Shown here: positions 23,725 to 33,436 of the stretch, in pieces | Position numbering within the stretch: the first letter of the stretch is position 1 | How the letters are laid out: each line of letters starts with the position of its first letter | DNA from: Lysinibacillus telephonicus | Lineage (GTDB): Bacteria > Bacillota > Bacilli > Bacillales_A > Planococcaceae | Reading direction: 5' to 3' | DNA: 37,823 nt | Assembly: GCF_003966145.1 (NCBI RefSeq) | Contig: NZ_RXNR01000038.1 | Coordinates: 1 to 37,823 of the forward strand | Made by a program: the position numbers and the translations under genes | The notes under the pieces: model-generated | What the model was told of the DNA's origin: nothing | Seen by the model: the letters and a program-made list of their open reading frames with translations, nothing else | The model's database searches: none

Positions 23725-25098
23725 ATGACTGAGAGTGTTAAAGAGCTATCGGCGGAAGAATTAGCCGAATCGAATAAAATAGATCAAATGACTGCGATAA
23801 ATGCTTCAAATAAAACTACAACAACTTTAAAAATGATTGTATGCAGTCTAATTGGTATTTTCAGTTTCTTTGTAACATTTGAATGGAATGGAAAATCTTC
23901 CATTCTAATCGACCATATAGTCAGTTTTATATCTACATCTTTTCCAACATTGGTTACTGCATATGTCTTTATTTTACTAGTGGCGGGTGCAATATTGCCA
24001 TTTGTTAATAAAAGCTGGAAGAAGGATATGGTTAGTAGAATTTTATCTATCTTTAAATTAGCAGGATTAGTTATAGGAATTATGCTGATTTTCGGAGTCG
24101 GTCCAGCATGGCTTTTTGCACCAGACGTAGGACCATTTTTAATGGATAAGTTAATTAAACCAGTAGGTGTTTTAATTCCAATAGGATCTGTATTTTTAGC
24201 ATTGCTTGTTAGTTATGGCTTACTAGAGTTTATCGGTGTTTTCATGCAGCCGTTTATGAAACCAATTTTTCGTACACCAGGTCGTTCTGCTGTTGATGCA
24301 GTAGCGTCTTTTGTTGGAAGCTATTCAGTAGGATTGTTATTAACAAATCGTGTTTTCAAGCAAGGTAAGTATACGATTCGTGAAGCAGCAATTATTGCAA
24401 CTGGCTTCTCTACTGTATCTGTTACGTTTATGGTCGTAATGGCCAATACACTCGATATTATGGAATATTGGTCACAGTTCTTTTGGATTTCCCTAATTAT
24501 TACATTTGTTGTAACAGCAATAACAGCACGTATTTACCCGCTTAATCGGATTAAGGATGAGTATTTAGAAGGAACTACTGCAGACCCAGAAGTCATCATA
24601 AGAGGAAAGCGTTTCCAAAATGCATGGCAAGAGGCTTTAAATGCAGTAGAGAAAAACCCTACATTCTTTAAGAATTTATATCTTCATCTAAAAGATGGTC
24701 TCATAATGGCGATGGGTGTTATACCTTCCATCTTATCAATTGGTTTACTAGGAATAGTATTAGCCTTGTATACACCATTATTTGATGTTATTGCATTCAT
24801 CTTTGCACCATTCACTTATTTATTACAGTTGCCAGAACCTATGCTGACTGCGAAGGCTCTTTCATTATCAATCACAGAAATTTTCTTGCCTTCCTTATTA
24901 GTGGCAGAAGCATCGCTAATTACTAAATTTATTGTGGCGAATGTATCAGTGTCAGCGATTTTATTCTGTTCAGCAGTTATCCCGTTAATTTTATCAACCG
25001 ATATACCTTTAACAATTCGCCAGTTAATTATTATTTGGTTTGAACGGGTTGTACTTTCTTTAATTATCGTAACACCAATAGCATTTTTATTATTTTAA
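23725..25098 (+). CDS. YjiH-family membrane protein with Gate (nucleoside-recognition) domain, likely transporter
   Basis: A 457-residue integral membrane protein with about 10-11 hydrophobic helices after a 45-residue hydrophilic start. The family is recognised by PVGVLIPIGSVFLALL..YGLLEFIGVFMQPFMKPIFRTPG and AVDAVASFVGSYSVGLLLTNRVFKQGKYTIREAAIIATGFSTVS, the Gate fold. RBS AAAGGGGGAAG before ATG. It heads yjiH-hutU-hutI-hutG, with hutU 20 nt downstream. The position usually held by a histidine permease suggests uptake of histidine, urocanate or a related compound; that is inference from context. Confidence 0.82.
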   Translation: MTESVKELSAEELAESNKIDQMTAINASNKTTTTLKMIVCSLIGIFSFFVTFEWNGKSSILIDHIVSFISTSFPTLVTAYVFILLVAGAILPFVNKSWKKDMVSRILSIFKLAGLVIGIMLIFGVGPAWLFAPDVGPFLMDKLIKPVGVLIPIGSVFLALLVSYGLLEFIGVFMQPFMKPIFRTPGRSAVDAVASFVGSYSVGLLLTNRVFKQGKYTIREAAIIATGFSTVSVTFMVVMANTLDIMEYWSQFFWISLIITFVVTAITARIYPLNRIKDEYLEGTTADPEVIIRGKRFQNAWQEALNAVEKNPTFFKNLYLHLKDGLIMAMGVIPSILSIGLLGIVLALYTPLFDVIAFIFAPFTYLLQLPEPMLTAKALSLSITEIFLPSLLVAEASLITKFIVANVSVSAILFCSAVIPLILSTDIPLTIRQLIIIWFERVVLSLIIVTPIAFLLF

Positions 25099-25118
25099 TT
25101 TTTAAGGGGAGATTATAG

Positions 25119-26792
25119 ATGAATAAATTGATGAATAAAAATATTAAAGCACCTAGAGGAAATCAATTAACATGTAAAGGATGGCAACAAGAAGCTGCAA
25201 TGCGCATGCTCATGAATAATCTTGACCCTGAAGTTGCAGAAAATCCGGATGAATTAGTTGTTTATGGCGGTATCGGTAAGGCGGCGCGAGATTGGGAATG
25301 TTTTGAACAAATCATAGCGTCTTTAAAGGAATTAGAAAATGATGAAACATTACTTGTGCAATCTGGTAAACCTGTAGCTGTTTTCCGAACACATGAAAAT
25401 GCTCCACGAGTATTAATTGCAAATTCAAATTTAGTTCCAGCTTGGGCAAATTGGGAGCATTTTTATGAGTTGGAAGAACGCAATTTAATGATGTATGGCC
25501 AAATGACTGCTGGCAGTTGGATTTATATAGGAGCTCAAGGAATTTTACAGGGTACTTATTTAAGTTTTGTAGAAGCAGGCAAAAAGGTTTTCGGATCAGC
25601 TGATTTAAGAGGAAAATTCATTTTAACTGGCGGTATGGGAGGAATGAGTGGTGCTCAACCCCTTGCAGGAAAAATGGCTGGTGCTGTCATCTTAGTTGTT
25701 GAGGTAGACCGAAAACGTATTGAACGTAAAATAAAAGAAGGCTATTGTGACTATTTGGTGGAAACGGTAGATGATGCTCTTGAATTGGTAAATAAACTAC
25801 GAGAAAACAAAGAACCTGCATCCATTGGTTTAGTAGGCAACTGTGCAGACGTACACAGAGAGCTTCTTAACCGTGGAGTAATCCCAGATTTTGTTACTGA
25901 TCAAACTTCTGCACATGATCCGATAAATGGATATGTTCCGAATGGCATGAGTTTTGAAGAAGCGTTAGAGTTGCGCAAAGCAGATCCAAAAGAATATGAG
26001 AAAAGAGCAAAGCAAGCTATGGCAGACCATGTGCAGGCGATGCTTGATTTCCAAAAGGCAGGAGCAGAAGTATTTGACTACGGAAACAATATTCGTGCTT
26101 ATGCTAAAGAAATGGGGGTTGAAAATGCTTTCGATTTCCCTGGATTTGTACCAGCGTATATTCGACCACTATTTTGTGAAGGTAAAGGACCGTTTCGCTG
26201 GGCAGCTTTATCAGGTGATCCAGAAGATATTTACAAAACAGATGCTCTTGCAAAAGAAATGTTTGCAGATGATGAGGGCTTAGTTAACTGGATTGATATG
26301 GCTCAAAAAATGGTTAAATGGCAAGGTCTTCCTGCACGTATTTGCTGGCTTGGTTATGGCGATCGCCATCGCTTCGCATTAAAGGTAAATGAAATGGTAG
26401 CTAATGGAGAATTAAAGGCACCAATAGTATTCGGCCGTGATCACTTAGACTCTGGTTCTGTTGCATCGCCAAACCGTGAAACAGAAGGAATGTTAGATGG
26501 ATCGGATGCAGTATCAGATTGGCCAATCTTAAATGCTTTAATTAATACAGCAGGAGGAGCTAGTTGGGTTAGTGTCCATCATGGCGGAGGTGTTGGTATG
26601 GGATATTCACAACACGCTGGTCAAGTATTAGTGGCTGATGGAACACAATTGGCAGCTGAAAAGATTAATCGAGTTCTTGTTTCAGATCCAGGGATGGGTG
26701 TTGTTCGCCACGCAGATGCTGGTTATGATATAGCAATTAAAGCTGCTAAAGAAAAGCATGTTAAAATGCCAATGCTGGACAAAAGAGGTTGA
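25119..26792 (+). CDS. hutU: Urocanate hydratase
   Basis: A 557-residue NAD+-dependent enzyme converting urocanate to 4-imidazolone-5-propionate. Family blocks: [72 protein letters not shown] (NAD pyrophosphate binding), DQTSAHDP and [14 protein letters not shown]. The C-terminal [15 protein letters not shown] block is intact. Length is usual for the family. RBS AAGGGGAG. It overlaps the region of the hutI RBS at its end, so the two are read together. Confidence 0.97.
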   Translation: MNKLMNKNIKAPRGNQLTCKGWQQEAAMRMLMNNLDPEVAENPDELVVYGGIGKAARDWECFEQIIASLKELENDETLLVQSGKPVAVFRTHENAPRVLIANSNLVPAWANWEHFYELEERNLMMYGQMTAGSWIYIGAQGILQGTYLSFVEAGKKVFGSADLRGKFILTGGMGGMSGAQPLAGKMAGAVILVVEVDRKRIERKIKEGYCDYLVETVDDALELVNKLRENKEPASIGLVGNCADVHRELLNRGVIPDFVTDQTSAHDPINGYVPNGMSFEEALELRKADPKEYEKRAKQAMADHVQAMLDFQKAGAEVFDYGNNIRAYAKEMGVENAFDFPGFVPAYIRPLFCEGKGPFRWAALSGDPEDIYKTDALAKEMFADDEGLVNWIDMAQKMVKWQGLPARICWLGYGDRHRFALKVNEMVANGELKAPIVFGRDHLDSGSVASPNRETEGMLDGSDAVSDWPILNALINTAGGASWVSVHHGGGVGMGYSQHAGQVLVADGTQLAAEKINRVLVSDPGMGVVRHADAGYDIAIKAAKEKHVKMPMLDKRG

Positions 26793-26797
26793 TAGTG

Positions 26798-28066
26798 ATG
26801 CCTACATTAATTAAAAATGCAAATGAAGTTATAACGCTAAAAGGGGATCGAAAAGGTCCTCGTACAAAAGAAGCAATGAAGGAAATTGGTATTATAAAAA
26901 ACGGCAGTATTTTAATCGATCAAGATCAAATTGTTGCTGTTGGTACGTTAGAAGAAATACAAAGAGAACATCCACAACTTGCTATGGATGCAGAAGTGAT
27001 TGATGCTGCTGGAAAGATTGTTATGCCTGGACTAGTCGATTGCCATACCCATCTAGTACATGGTGGAACACGGGAAAATGAATTCAATATGCGTTTAAAC
27101 GGGTTTACCTACATGGAAATTATGAATGCAGGCGGAGGCATTCACTCAACGACGAAGAGTACCCGTCAAGCTAGCTTTGAAGATTTATATGAGAAAACAT
27201 TTAATCATTTAAATGAATTTTTAAAGTACGGTGTTACCACTGTTGAAGCTAAGAGTGGCTATGGCTTAGATTGGGAGAATGAAAAAAAACAGTTAGAAGT
27301 AGCAAAAAAACTTCAAGAGACACATGTTATTGATATTGTAAGTACCTTTATGGGAGCACATGCAGTTCCGATAGACTATAAAGGGCGAGAAGATGAATTT
27401 GTTGATATTATTATTAACCAAATGCTTCCTAAAGTAGCCGAAGAAAATCTTGCGGAATTTAATGATGTATTTTGTGAAAAAGGAGTGTTTACACCCGAAC
27501 AATCTCGTAAAATTTTGGAGGTTGGAAAGCTATATGGATTAACACCTAAAATTCATGCTGACGAGATAGAACCATACGAAGGTGCTGAACTTGCAGCGGA
27601 AGTAGGAGCAATCTCTGCAGAACACTTGCTAGTTGCCTCAGATGAGGGGATTAGAAAAATGGCAGAGGCAGGAACTATTGCCGTTTTACTTCCAGGTACA
27701 GCTTTCTTCTTACGTGCACCTTTTGCCCGTGGACGACTAATGATTGATGAAGGGGTACCTGTTGCAATTTCAACAGACTTTAATCCTGGTTCATCACCTA
27801 CAATTAGCTTGCCGTTTATTATGAATTTAGCTTGTATGAACATGGGACTTACACTGGAAGAAGTATTAACGGCAACAACAGTCAATGCTGCTTATGCGAT
27901 TAACAGAGGGGATCAAATTGGTTCACTGGAAAAGGGGAAAAAAGCAGATATATTAGTGTTGAATGTGGCCAACTATAAACAATTACAATACTATTACGGT
28001 ATGAACCACACTCATATAGTTGTGAAAAACGGTAAAGTAGTCTTAAAGGACGGAGTTTTTCAATGA
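26798..28066 (+). CDS. hutI: Imidazolonepropionase
   Basis: A 422-residue zinc amidohydrolase opening imidazolone propionate to N-formimidoyl-glutamate. Metal motif DCHTHLVHGGTREN in the first barrel strand, VEAKSGYGLD, MGAHAVP, KIHADEIEP, HLLVASD and STDFNPGSSPT all match HutI. I place the start at ATG 26798, 5 nt past the hutU stop, with the RBS inside AGAGGTTGA; the earlier TTG at 26789 would overlap the hutU stop and the RBS. The stop overlaps the hutG start as ATGA. Confidence 0.96.
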   Translation: MPTLIKNANEVITLKGDRKGPRTKEAMKEIGIIKNGSILIDQDQIVAVGTLEEIQREHPQLAMDAEVIDAAGKIVMPGLVDCHTHLVHGGTRENEFNMRLNGFTYMEIMNAGGGIHSTTKSTRQASFEDLYEKTFNHLNEFLKYGVTTVEAKSGYGLDWENEKKQLEVAKKLQETHVIDIVSTFMGAHAVPIDYKGREDEFVDIIINQMLPKVAEENLAEFNDVFCEKGVFTPEQSRKILEVGKLYGLTPKIHADEIEPYEGAELAAEVGAISAEHLLVASDEGIRKMAEAGTIAVLLPGTAFFLRAPFARGRLMIDEGVPVAISTDFNPGSSPTISLPFIMNLACMNMGLTLEEVLTATTVNAAYAINRGDQIGSLEKGKKADILVLNVANYKQLQYYYGMNHTHIVVKNGKVVLKDGVFQ

Positions 28067-29049
28067 TAGAAGGATTAAATGAATATGTACAAAAATCTTC
28101 GACAGTATGGATAAGAGAAGACGGCAAGGATATAAAGGTTAAGGATTGGATTATACCTGTTTGGGAAGAACAACGTGAAGACTGGGATGCTGTTATTCTT
28201 GGTGTCCCGCTTTCGCGATCTTCTATTAGTGCATCTGCTGCATCGGAATTTCCGAAGGCATTCCGAAAGGCTTGGGAACTATTCACAACTTATTATTTTG
28301 ACGAACATGTTGATTTTCGGGATTATAAAGTTGGCGATCTTGGCGATGTAAAAATGCACTATACAAATATTCTTCAGTGTCATGATAATATAGAACATGC
28401 TATGCAGCATATTCAACATAATTATCCTAACTCTTTTTATGTATCCATTGGCGGCGATCATTCAATCACAGCACCATTAGTTCGTTCAATTCAAAGTAAT
28501 AATGAAAATAAATCAATAGGAATTGTTCAGCTCGATACACATTTGGACTTGAGAGATTTAAGCCAAGGTCCAACGAATGGAACACCAATTCGTCAACTTG
28601 TGGAAGGCAATGTTGTAAAGGGTGAAAATGTATATAATATTGGACTTCATGGGTTTTATAACGCACCTTCATTAATTGAAGCGGCACATAAACATAAGGT
28701 CAATATGATTTCATTAAAACAGCTTCGTAAAAAAGGCATTGCTTCCGTGATACATGATGTGATGGAGCAGCTTTCCAATAAAGTTGATATTGTTTATCTT
28801 ACGGTTGATATGGATGTATTGGATATTACCTATGCACCAGGCGTCCCGGCATCAACACCAGGTGGAATGCGGACTGACGAGCTTTTTGATATCTTATTTG
28901 AGATGGGGAAATATCCAATAGTCCGTGCAATGGATTTTGTTTGTATCGACCCAAATCGAGATAATCAAGTGCAATCTACTGTCAAGGCAACAACTTATGC
29001 GTTTTTAACAGCGTTAGCATCGCGGTATATTCATAAAATGAAAAAATAG
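28063..29049 (+). CDS. hutG: Formimidoylglutamase (arginase family)
   Basis: A 328-residue Mn2+ enzyme releasing formamide from formiminoglutamate to give glutamate. The ureohydrolase motifs are present: SIGGDHSITAPLV, QLDTHLDLRD and TVDMDVLDITYAPG, with the His/Asp metal ligands, and AMDFVCIDP near the end. Starts with ATG overlapping the hutI stop, the last gene of the operon. The strong hairpin at 29063-29111 ends the transcript. Together with hutU and hutI it completes urocanate to glutamate; hutH (histidine to urocanate) is not in the window. Confidence 0.95.
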   Translation: MIEGLNEYVQKSSTVWIREDGKDIKVKDWIIPVWEEQREDWDAVILGVPLSRSSISASAASEFPKAFRKAWELFTTYYFDEHVDFRDYKVGDLGDVKMHYTNILQCHDNIEHAMQHIQHNYPNSFYVSIGGDHSITAPLVRSIQSNNENKSIGIVQLDTHLDLRDLSQGPTNGTPIRQLVEGNVVKGENVYNIGLHGFYNAPSLIEAAHKHKVNMISLKQLRKKGIASVIHDVMEQLSNKVDIVYLTVDMDVLDITYAPGVPASTPGGMRTDELFDILFEMGKYPIVRAMDFVCIDPNRDNQVQSTVKATTYAFLTALASRYIHKMKK

Positions 29050-29062
29050 ATAAATATTAATA

Positions 29063-29111
29063 GAGCTTTATATACAAAAATTATTTTACTTGTATATAAA
29101 GTTCTTTTTTA
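29063..29111 (+). terminator. Terminator of the yjiH-hutUIG operon
   Basis: CTTTATATACAA (29066-29077) pairs perfectly with TTGTATATAAAG (29090-29101), followed by TTCTTTTTT. Confidence 0.88.
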
Positions 29112-29140
29112 TTTCCATCAACTATTAGTATGGAATAATG

Positions 29141-29156
29141 TTGTTTATTTAAACAA
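29141..29156. promoter_or_regulatory. Inverted repeat upstream of the 92-aa gene
   Basis: TTGTTTA-TT-TAAACAA, 7-bp perfect arms, about 120 nt before the start at 29278. Could be an operator; no T run, so not a terminator. Confidence 0.3.
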
Positions 29157-29277
29157 AAATAATTTCGTTATTAACTGAAATGAAAATTAATTCACTTTAA
29201 TGATGTACATATTTTGTCGTTAGATTACAATACTAAGATTTAGTAATGATTAATTCGAAAGAAAGGGAAGAATATAT

Positions 29278-29556
29278 ATGGCAAAGCATTCAGACACAAG
29301 TTGGAAACAAGATCACCCGAGTACTTTATTCAGCAACTCTGTTCAAAAGGCTGATCGCGCGGTAAAGCAAGCAATGTCACACCCAGAGGAAATAGCAGTT
29401 GAGCATGCATTTAATGCAATTTCTCATGCAGAGAACGCATTTGAAAATGCAGAACAACATAATGAGCATATGGATTTAGTTGAACATAATAAATCACAGC
29501 TAGAGTTGTTGAAGCAGCAATTACAAGAAGTACAGAAGATTGTAGAAGATCACTGA
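29278..29556 (+). CDS. Small helical protein of unknown function
   Basis: 92 residues with RBS AAAGGGAAG before ATG. Almost wholly helical by eye: residues 20-60 (VQKADRAVKQAMSHPEE, then AFNAISHAENAFENAEQH) and a coiled-coil-like tail LELLKQQLQEVQKIVED. His- and Gln-rich, no Cys, no signal peptide or membrane segment. I do not recognise a family; small helical proteins like this in Bacillales are often sporulation- or stress-linked, but nothing here proves it. Its own terminator at 29596-29627 makes it monocistronic. Confidence 0.65.
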   Translation: MAKHSDTSWKQDHPSTLFSNSVQKADRAVKQAMSHPEEIAVEHAFNAISHAENAFENAEQHNEHMDLVEHNKSQLELLKQQLQEVQKIVEDH

Positions 29557-29595
29557 TTTGGGTCAATTCAAGCTTAACAAAGGGATTTCTAAAAA

Positions 29596-29627
29596 GGCTT
29601 GTAGTATTAGATACTACAAGTCTTTTT
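29596..29627 (+). terminator. Terminator of the 92-aa gene
   Basis: CTTGTAGTAT pairs perfectly with ATACTACAAG across TAG, then TCTTTTT. Confidence 0.92.
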
Positions 29628-29959
29628 GGGAATTGTGGGAAATCTTGTTAAATTATTGTTTATAAACTTGATACTTTTCTATATAAAGGAGTATTAATCC
29701 TTATTGAGACAAATGTTTGTAATCTAATACTCCTAGTAATAATAAGTAATGCTTACCCATTAAGGTTCACCTCTAAGTAATGTTTACTCCATATTCCTCG
29801 CAAATTAATCCTTTTTATTAAATTAATCTCTTCCAGTACCCTATTAACACAATCGATAAATTATAAACCCTTCTTAGTAATTTTAAGGAAATTTTAAGGC
29901 TCATCCATTACTTTAAACATATTAAAAATTACGATTATCGGCTAGAAGGGGATATTTAA
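29628..29959. other. Intergenic stretch before the chemoreceptor gene
   Basis: AT-rich with no gene. Two near-copies of AAGTAATGYTTAC lie about 33 nt apart (near 29744 and 29777). I looked for a flagellar sigma-D promoter and found no convincing one; RBS GAAGGGG precedes the start at 29960. Confidence 0.4.
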
Positions 29960-31645
29960 ATGAAAATGACTATTCGTAAAAAAATGTTATCAGGGTTTTT
30001 GATTCTTACGGTTCTTCTTGGTGCCGTTTGTGCTCTATCTTATTATGAAATCCAAAAAATAAATCATTCTTATTCAGATTTGGTGGAACAATTGGATACT
30101 AATTTAATAAATATAAAAGATATTCAGCTCTATGCTTCTAGAGAAGTTGCAAGTTTGAGAGGCATTTTGGCTGGTGAGGAAGGCTCTTTAGAATTTTTAC
30201 AAACAACAATTGAGCAATTAGAAGAAAAAGTGACTAGTGAAGAGACAGTCATTCAAGGTCAGGAAGCAAATGAGTTACTAATAACAATTTCTGATTTACA
30301 TGAACAGTTGAAGGAAAAATCTTTAAATGCCATTAATTCAGAAGAGGCAAATAACGAACAAGTTAACCAACTCGTTAATGAAGAAATCATTCCGATAGCT
30401 GCACAAATAGAAGAAGCTGCTAATGAAATGGTTGAGATTCAGACAAAACAAATGCAGGAAGGTATTACTGCAAATTCAGATATGGTTGCTTCTGTTAAAA
30501 ACATAAATTTATTTTGGGGTCTTATCTCTTCTGCTCTAGCAATCCTTATTAGCGTTTTCATGTCTCGGATGATTACTCGTCCTATTTTATTTTTAGTAGA
30601 AGGAGCGAGAAATATAGCTTTAGGTGATTTAACACAAGACGATATAATAGTGGGAAATCGTGATGAAATTGGGGAATTAGCTCGTGTCTTTAACGAAATG
30701 AAACAGAGTCTCCGCCAATTGATCCATCAAGTTCATTTAAATTCAGAACGTGTAGCTTTCACATCAGATGAATTATCTGCTAGTGCTGAAGACACAAATA
30801 GAGCAACGGAACAAATTACTTTTGCTATGCAGGAAATTGCAATGGGGGCAGAAAAGCAAGTCTCCATGGTTATTCAGGCTGCGGAAGCATCCGAGGAAAT
30901 ATCGAAAGGAATGAGTAAGGCTGCTGATTCTATTCAGTCTGTTGCTAATTTAACGATTGCTGCTAATAACAATGCGGCGATAGGAAATGATGTAGTAAAG
31001 CAAACAATAGAACAGATGAATCAGGTACAAGATTCTGCAAGGGAATCTGCTCAGGTTGTTCATACATTAAGTGAAAAATCCAAAGAAATTGGCAAAATTA
31101 TTGAGTTGATTACACAGGTCGCTGATCAGACAAACCTGTTGGCCTTAAATGCGGCAATTGAGGCTGCACGGGCAGGTGAACAAGGAAAAGGATTTACTGT
31201 TGTTGCAGATGAAGTTCGAAAATTGGCTAACCAATCATCTATCGCAGCAGAGCAAATACGTAATCTTATTAAGGAAATACAGGATGAATCCCAGAAAGCT
31301 GTTAAATCGATAAATAGCAGTACACAAGTTGTTAAAGAAGGTTTAAATATGGTAAGAAAAACGGGTAACTCTTTCCGAGATATAGATCAATCTATTAAAC
31401 AGGTGGCCGTTGAATCTCAAGAAGTAGCTGCAATAGTTAAACAAGTACATTCTAATTTACAAAAAGTGGACAACGGGATACAAGAAGTAAGATACATAGT
31501 GGAAGAATCTACAGCTAAAATACAAAATGCAGCAGCATCTACCGAGGAGCAGAACTCTACAATGAAGGAAGTATCCTCTTCGGCTGAAATATTAAGTGAA
31601 ATGGCTCAAGAATTACAGGGAATTATTAGTAATTTTAAATCTTAA
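29960..31645 (+). CDS. Methyl-accepting chemotaxis protein
   Basis: A 561-residue transmembrane chemoreceptor. TM1 at about 8-28, a helical extracellular four-helix-bundle-type sensor (about 30-183), TM2 at about 185-205 and a HAMP domain starting [22 protein letters not shown]. The cytoplasmic signalling hairpin has the conserved tip [43 protein letters not shown], binding CheA/CheW. Glu/Gln-rich helices around it offer methylation sites. The ligand cannot be read from the sequence. It stands alone with its own terminator, as many chemoreceptor genes do. Confidence 0.96.
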   Translation: MKMTIRKKMLSGFLILTVLLGAVCALSYYEIQKINHSYSDLVEQLDTNLINIKDIQLYASREVASLRGILAGEEGSLEFLQTTIEQLEEKVTSEETVIQGQEANELLITISDLHEQLKEKSLNAINSEEANNEQVNQLVNEEIIPIAAQIEEAANEMVEIQTKQMQEGITANSDMVASVKNINLFWGLISSALAILISVFMSRMITRPILFLVEGARNIALGDLTQDDIIVGNRDEIGELARVFNEMKQSLRQLIHQVHLNSERVAFTSDELSASAEDTNRATEQITFAMQEIAMGAEKQVSMVIQAAEASEEISKGMSKAADSIQSVANLTIAANNNAAIGNDVVKQTIEQMNQVQDSARESAQVVHTLSEKSKEIGKIIELITQVADQTNLLALNAAIEAARAGEQGKGFTVVADEVRKLANQSSIAAEQIRNLIKEIQDESQKAVKSINSSTQVVKEGLNMVRKTGNSFRDIDQSIKQVAVESQEVAAIVKQVHSNLQKVDNGIQEVRYIVEESTAKIQNAAASTEEQNSTMKEVSSSAEILSEMAQELQGIISNFKS

Positions 31646-31661
31646 TACTATGGCGGTAAAT

Positions 31662-31716
31662 ATCATCACTCAAAAAGGGAGTCATTAGAAATCCATTTTT
31701 GAGTGATGATTTCCTA
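31662..31716 (+). terminator. Terminator of the chemoreceptor gene
   Basis: A perfect 15-bp stem, ATCATCACTCAAAAA with TTTTTGAGTGATGAT, around a 19-nt loop. The T tail is short (TTTCC). Confidence 0.75.
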
Positions 31717-31863
31717 TTTAATTAAGGAGGATTAAAAGGGTATAACTATCGTTTTTTACTTTTTGCTTTGAAAAATCATACTGTTTGCGAACAGACGATA
31801 AAGCTCGCAAAAATTTGATTCATCCTTTAAATAAACCTTCTACTATTAATACAGAAATGTAGA

Positions 31864-31902
31864 ATAAAAAGCGCCTTCTTGTCGGGGCTAACAGGGCGCT
31901 TA
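31864..31902 (-). terminator. Terminator of the 112-aa gene
   Basis: On the minus strand AAGCGCCC pairs with GGCGCTT around a 20-nt loop, followed by TTTTATT; it lies 33 nt past the stop at 31935. Confidence 0.8.
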
Positions 31903-31934
31903 TGCTTATTCTTAATAGTTCTGTTAGTTAGTGG

Positions 31935-32273
31935 TCAGTTCTGTTTTTCTTTTAACTGCTTAAGGATTTTATTAAGATCCTCTAAAGATAGTTCGCCAAG
32001 AGATTGTTTAATTTCTTCTTCAATCACTTTCCGATTCTTTTCCTTATATTGATTCCACCATTCTTTAAGACCTTCTGTATTATCAAAAAGGTACCCAATA
32101 TCAATTTCATCGGTGTCTTCATCTGACAAATACTCCAATACTGATGCTAACATGCGAGTTAGTTTATCAACTTCATTTTTACTAGGCTGATTATTACTTT
32201 GTTGAGCATTTGATGCTTGAACCATTTTCTCTGTATCCAACTCTTCGCTATTTTGGGTGAATTTTCGTGGCAT
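31935..32273 (-). CDS. Small acidic protein of unknown function
   Basis: 112 residues, RBS GGAGCGG before ATG (minus strand). The N-terminal 35 residues are Gln/Asn-rich and probably disordered. Then VDKLTRMLASVLEYLSDED and a helical C-terminus LKEWWNQYKEKNRKVIEEEIKQSL. No signal peptide, membrane segment or Cys. I do not recognise the family. It is monocistronic with its own terminator, read towards the chemoreceptor gene, and may be a regulatory or structural helper; nothing in the sequence decides. Confidence 0.6.
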   Translation of the reverse strand: MPRKFTQNSEELDTEKMVQASNAQQSNNQPSKNEVDKLTRMLASVLEYLSDEDTDEIDIGYLFDNTEGLKEWWNQYKEKNRKVIEEEIKQSLGELSLEDLNKILKQLKEKQN

Positions 32274-32354
32274 GGTTTCCGCTCCTATAATTTTTTATTT
32301 TTAGTATTACCTTTATTAATTAAATTTTTCGTATAAGTATTTCTAAATTGAAAG

Positions 32355-32392
32355 TATTTCACTTACTGCTATCCTGCTTAGTTAGTGAAATA
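32355..32392. repeat. Long inverted repeat in the 32274-32635 intergenic region
   Basis: TATTTCACTTACT pairs with AGTTAGTGAAATA (12 of 13 bases) around a 12-nt loop. No T run follows on either strand, so it is more likely an operator or RNA hairpin than a terminator. The rest of the 360-bp gap is AT-rich and shows no gene. Confidence 0.45.
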
Positions 32393-32635
32393 GAGATTTA
32401 TTAATTTATTAATGGCTTCTTATTCATGAGCATAATCTCTCTAATTTTATAAATGAGCAACTTCTTTTCACTATTTCATGTACAGTTAATAAGGCCTGGG
32501 TAATTAAATTACTAACTATCATAACTAACCGTATAAATTTTTTTAGCGAATCGTATTGTATGACGATAGTAAAGAAATTTTTATGAATCTTTTCATAAAA
32601 CTGCTCGTAAATGTAAAAGGAAAGAGGTGAATATA

Positions 32636-32971
32636 TTGGGGAAAACGAAAAAGGTAATGGTAGGTATTACAACGACCGCACTCACGCTTGGGCTGTCAGG
32701 ATGCGGTTCAAGTACTGCAGTAGGCTCTCCACCTAATGATCAATACTGTAATGATTGGGAATGGGACGATGACGATGGTGTATGGGAATGTGATGACAGT
32801 CATTCTAGCTATTATGGTCATTATTATTACGGCGGTAAGTATTACAAAAATAAAAGCTCCCTAATAAATAGTACTGACTATAAAAGCACCAAGAGCAGCA
32901 GCTCTACAGTTCAAGGTGGAAACAAAACTAGCTCCGGATTTGGCAGTGGATCAAAAAGCTACGGGGGCTAA
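32636..32971 (+). CDS. Small lipoprotein with acidic, Tyr/Gly/Ser-rich body
   Basis: About 111 residues. Signal peptide with lipobox LGLSGCGS (Cys at about 23), then a Trp/Asp-rich block NDWEWDDDDGVWEC, a Tyr/Gly/His run (SSYYGHYYYGGKYYK) and a Ser/Gly-rich tail, so an exposed, probably flexible envelope protein; its layout recalls YgiB-type proteins. I choose TTG at 32636, about 6 nt after AGAGGTG; a GTG at 32627 overlaps that RBS. It is the first gene of a same-strand cluster with the DUF350, unknown, ATP-grasp and K+ channel genes. Confidence 0.75.
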   Translation: MGKTKKVMVGITTTALTLGLSGCGSSTAVGSPPNDQYCNDWEWDDDDGVWECDDSHSSYYGHYYYGGKYYKNKSSLINSTDYKSTKSSSSTVQGGNKTSSGFGSGSKSYGG

Positions 32972-33016
32972 TAATATAAACAATTGAATGAAAGTGAAAG
33001 CTAAAGAGGGAGGTAC

Positions 33017-33418
33017 ATGATGAATTTATATCTTAATTTTGCATCTTATTTAGGGGTTGCCCTGCTCCTTTTAATTGTTGGAGTAGTTTTATTTACAATA
33101 AGTACACCAAAGTTAAAGGAATTTCGTTTAATCGCTGAAAGAAATGTAACGGCTGCCATGTCTTTAGGCGGTAAAGTTGTCGGTCTTGCTATTGTTTTAG
33201 GAGCTGCAGCAGAATATTCTGTCTCTCTTCTTGATATGGCAATTTGGGGAGCTATCGGAATTATTACGCAAATTATTGTTTTTATATTAGCAGAAGTGAT
33301 TACAATTCGTTTTAGCATTCATAAAGCAATTGAAGAGGATAATAGAGCAGTAGGAACGATGCTATTATCTTTATCGTTAGCCATTGGCTGGATTGTGGCA
33401 AAATGTTTATCTTACTAG
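33017..33418 (+). CDS. DUF350 family membrane protein
   Basis: A 133-residue integral membrane protein with four hydrophobic helices: LGVALLLLIVGVVLFTIS, a segment at about 50-70, AIWGAIGIITQIIVFILAEV and MLLSLSLAIGWIVAKCL. The NVTAAMSLGGKVVGLAIVLG block is the DUF350 (YjfL-like) signature. RBS GGGAGG before ATG. In other bacteria DUF350 genes lie beside glutathionylspermidine-synthase-like genes, as here. Its function is unknown; stress response at the membrane is suggested by context. Confidence 0.85.
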   Translation: MMNLYLNFASYLGVALLLLIVGVVLFTISTPKLKEFRLIAERNVTAAMSLGGKVVGLAIVLGAAAEYSVSLLDMAIWGAIGIITQIIVFILAEVITIRFSIHKAIEEDNRAVGTMLLSLSLAIGWIVAKCLSY

Positions 33419-33436
33419 TTGGGACGGGGAAGGACA

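Noticed and set aside
29628-29959. Sigma-D promoter before the chemoreceptor
   Set aside because: Only partial matches to TAAA-N15-GCCGATAA were found.
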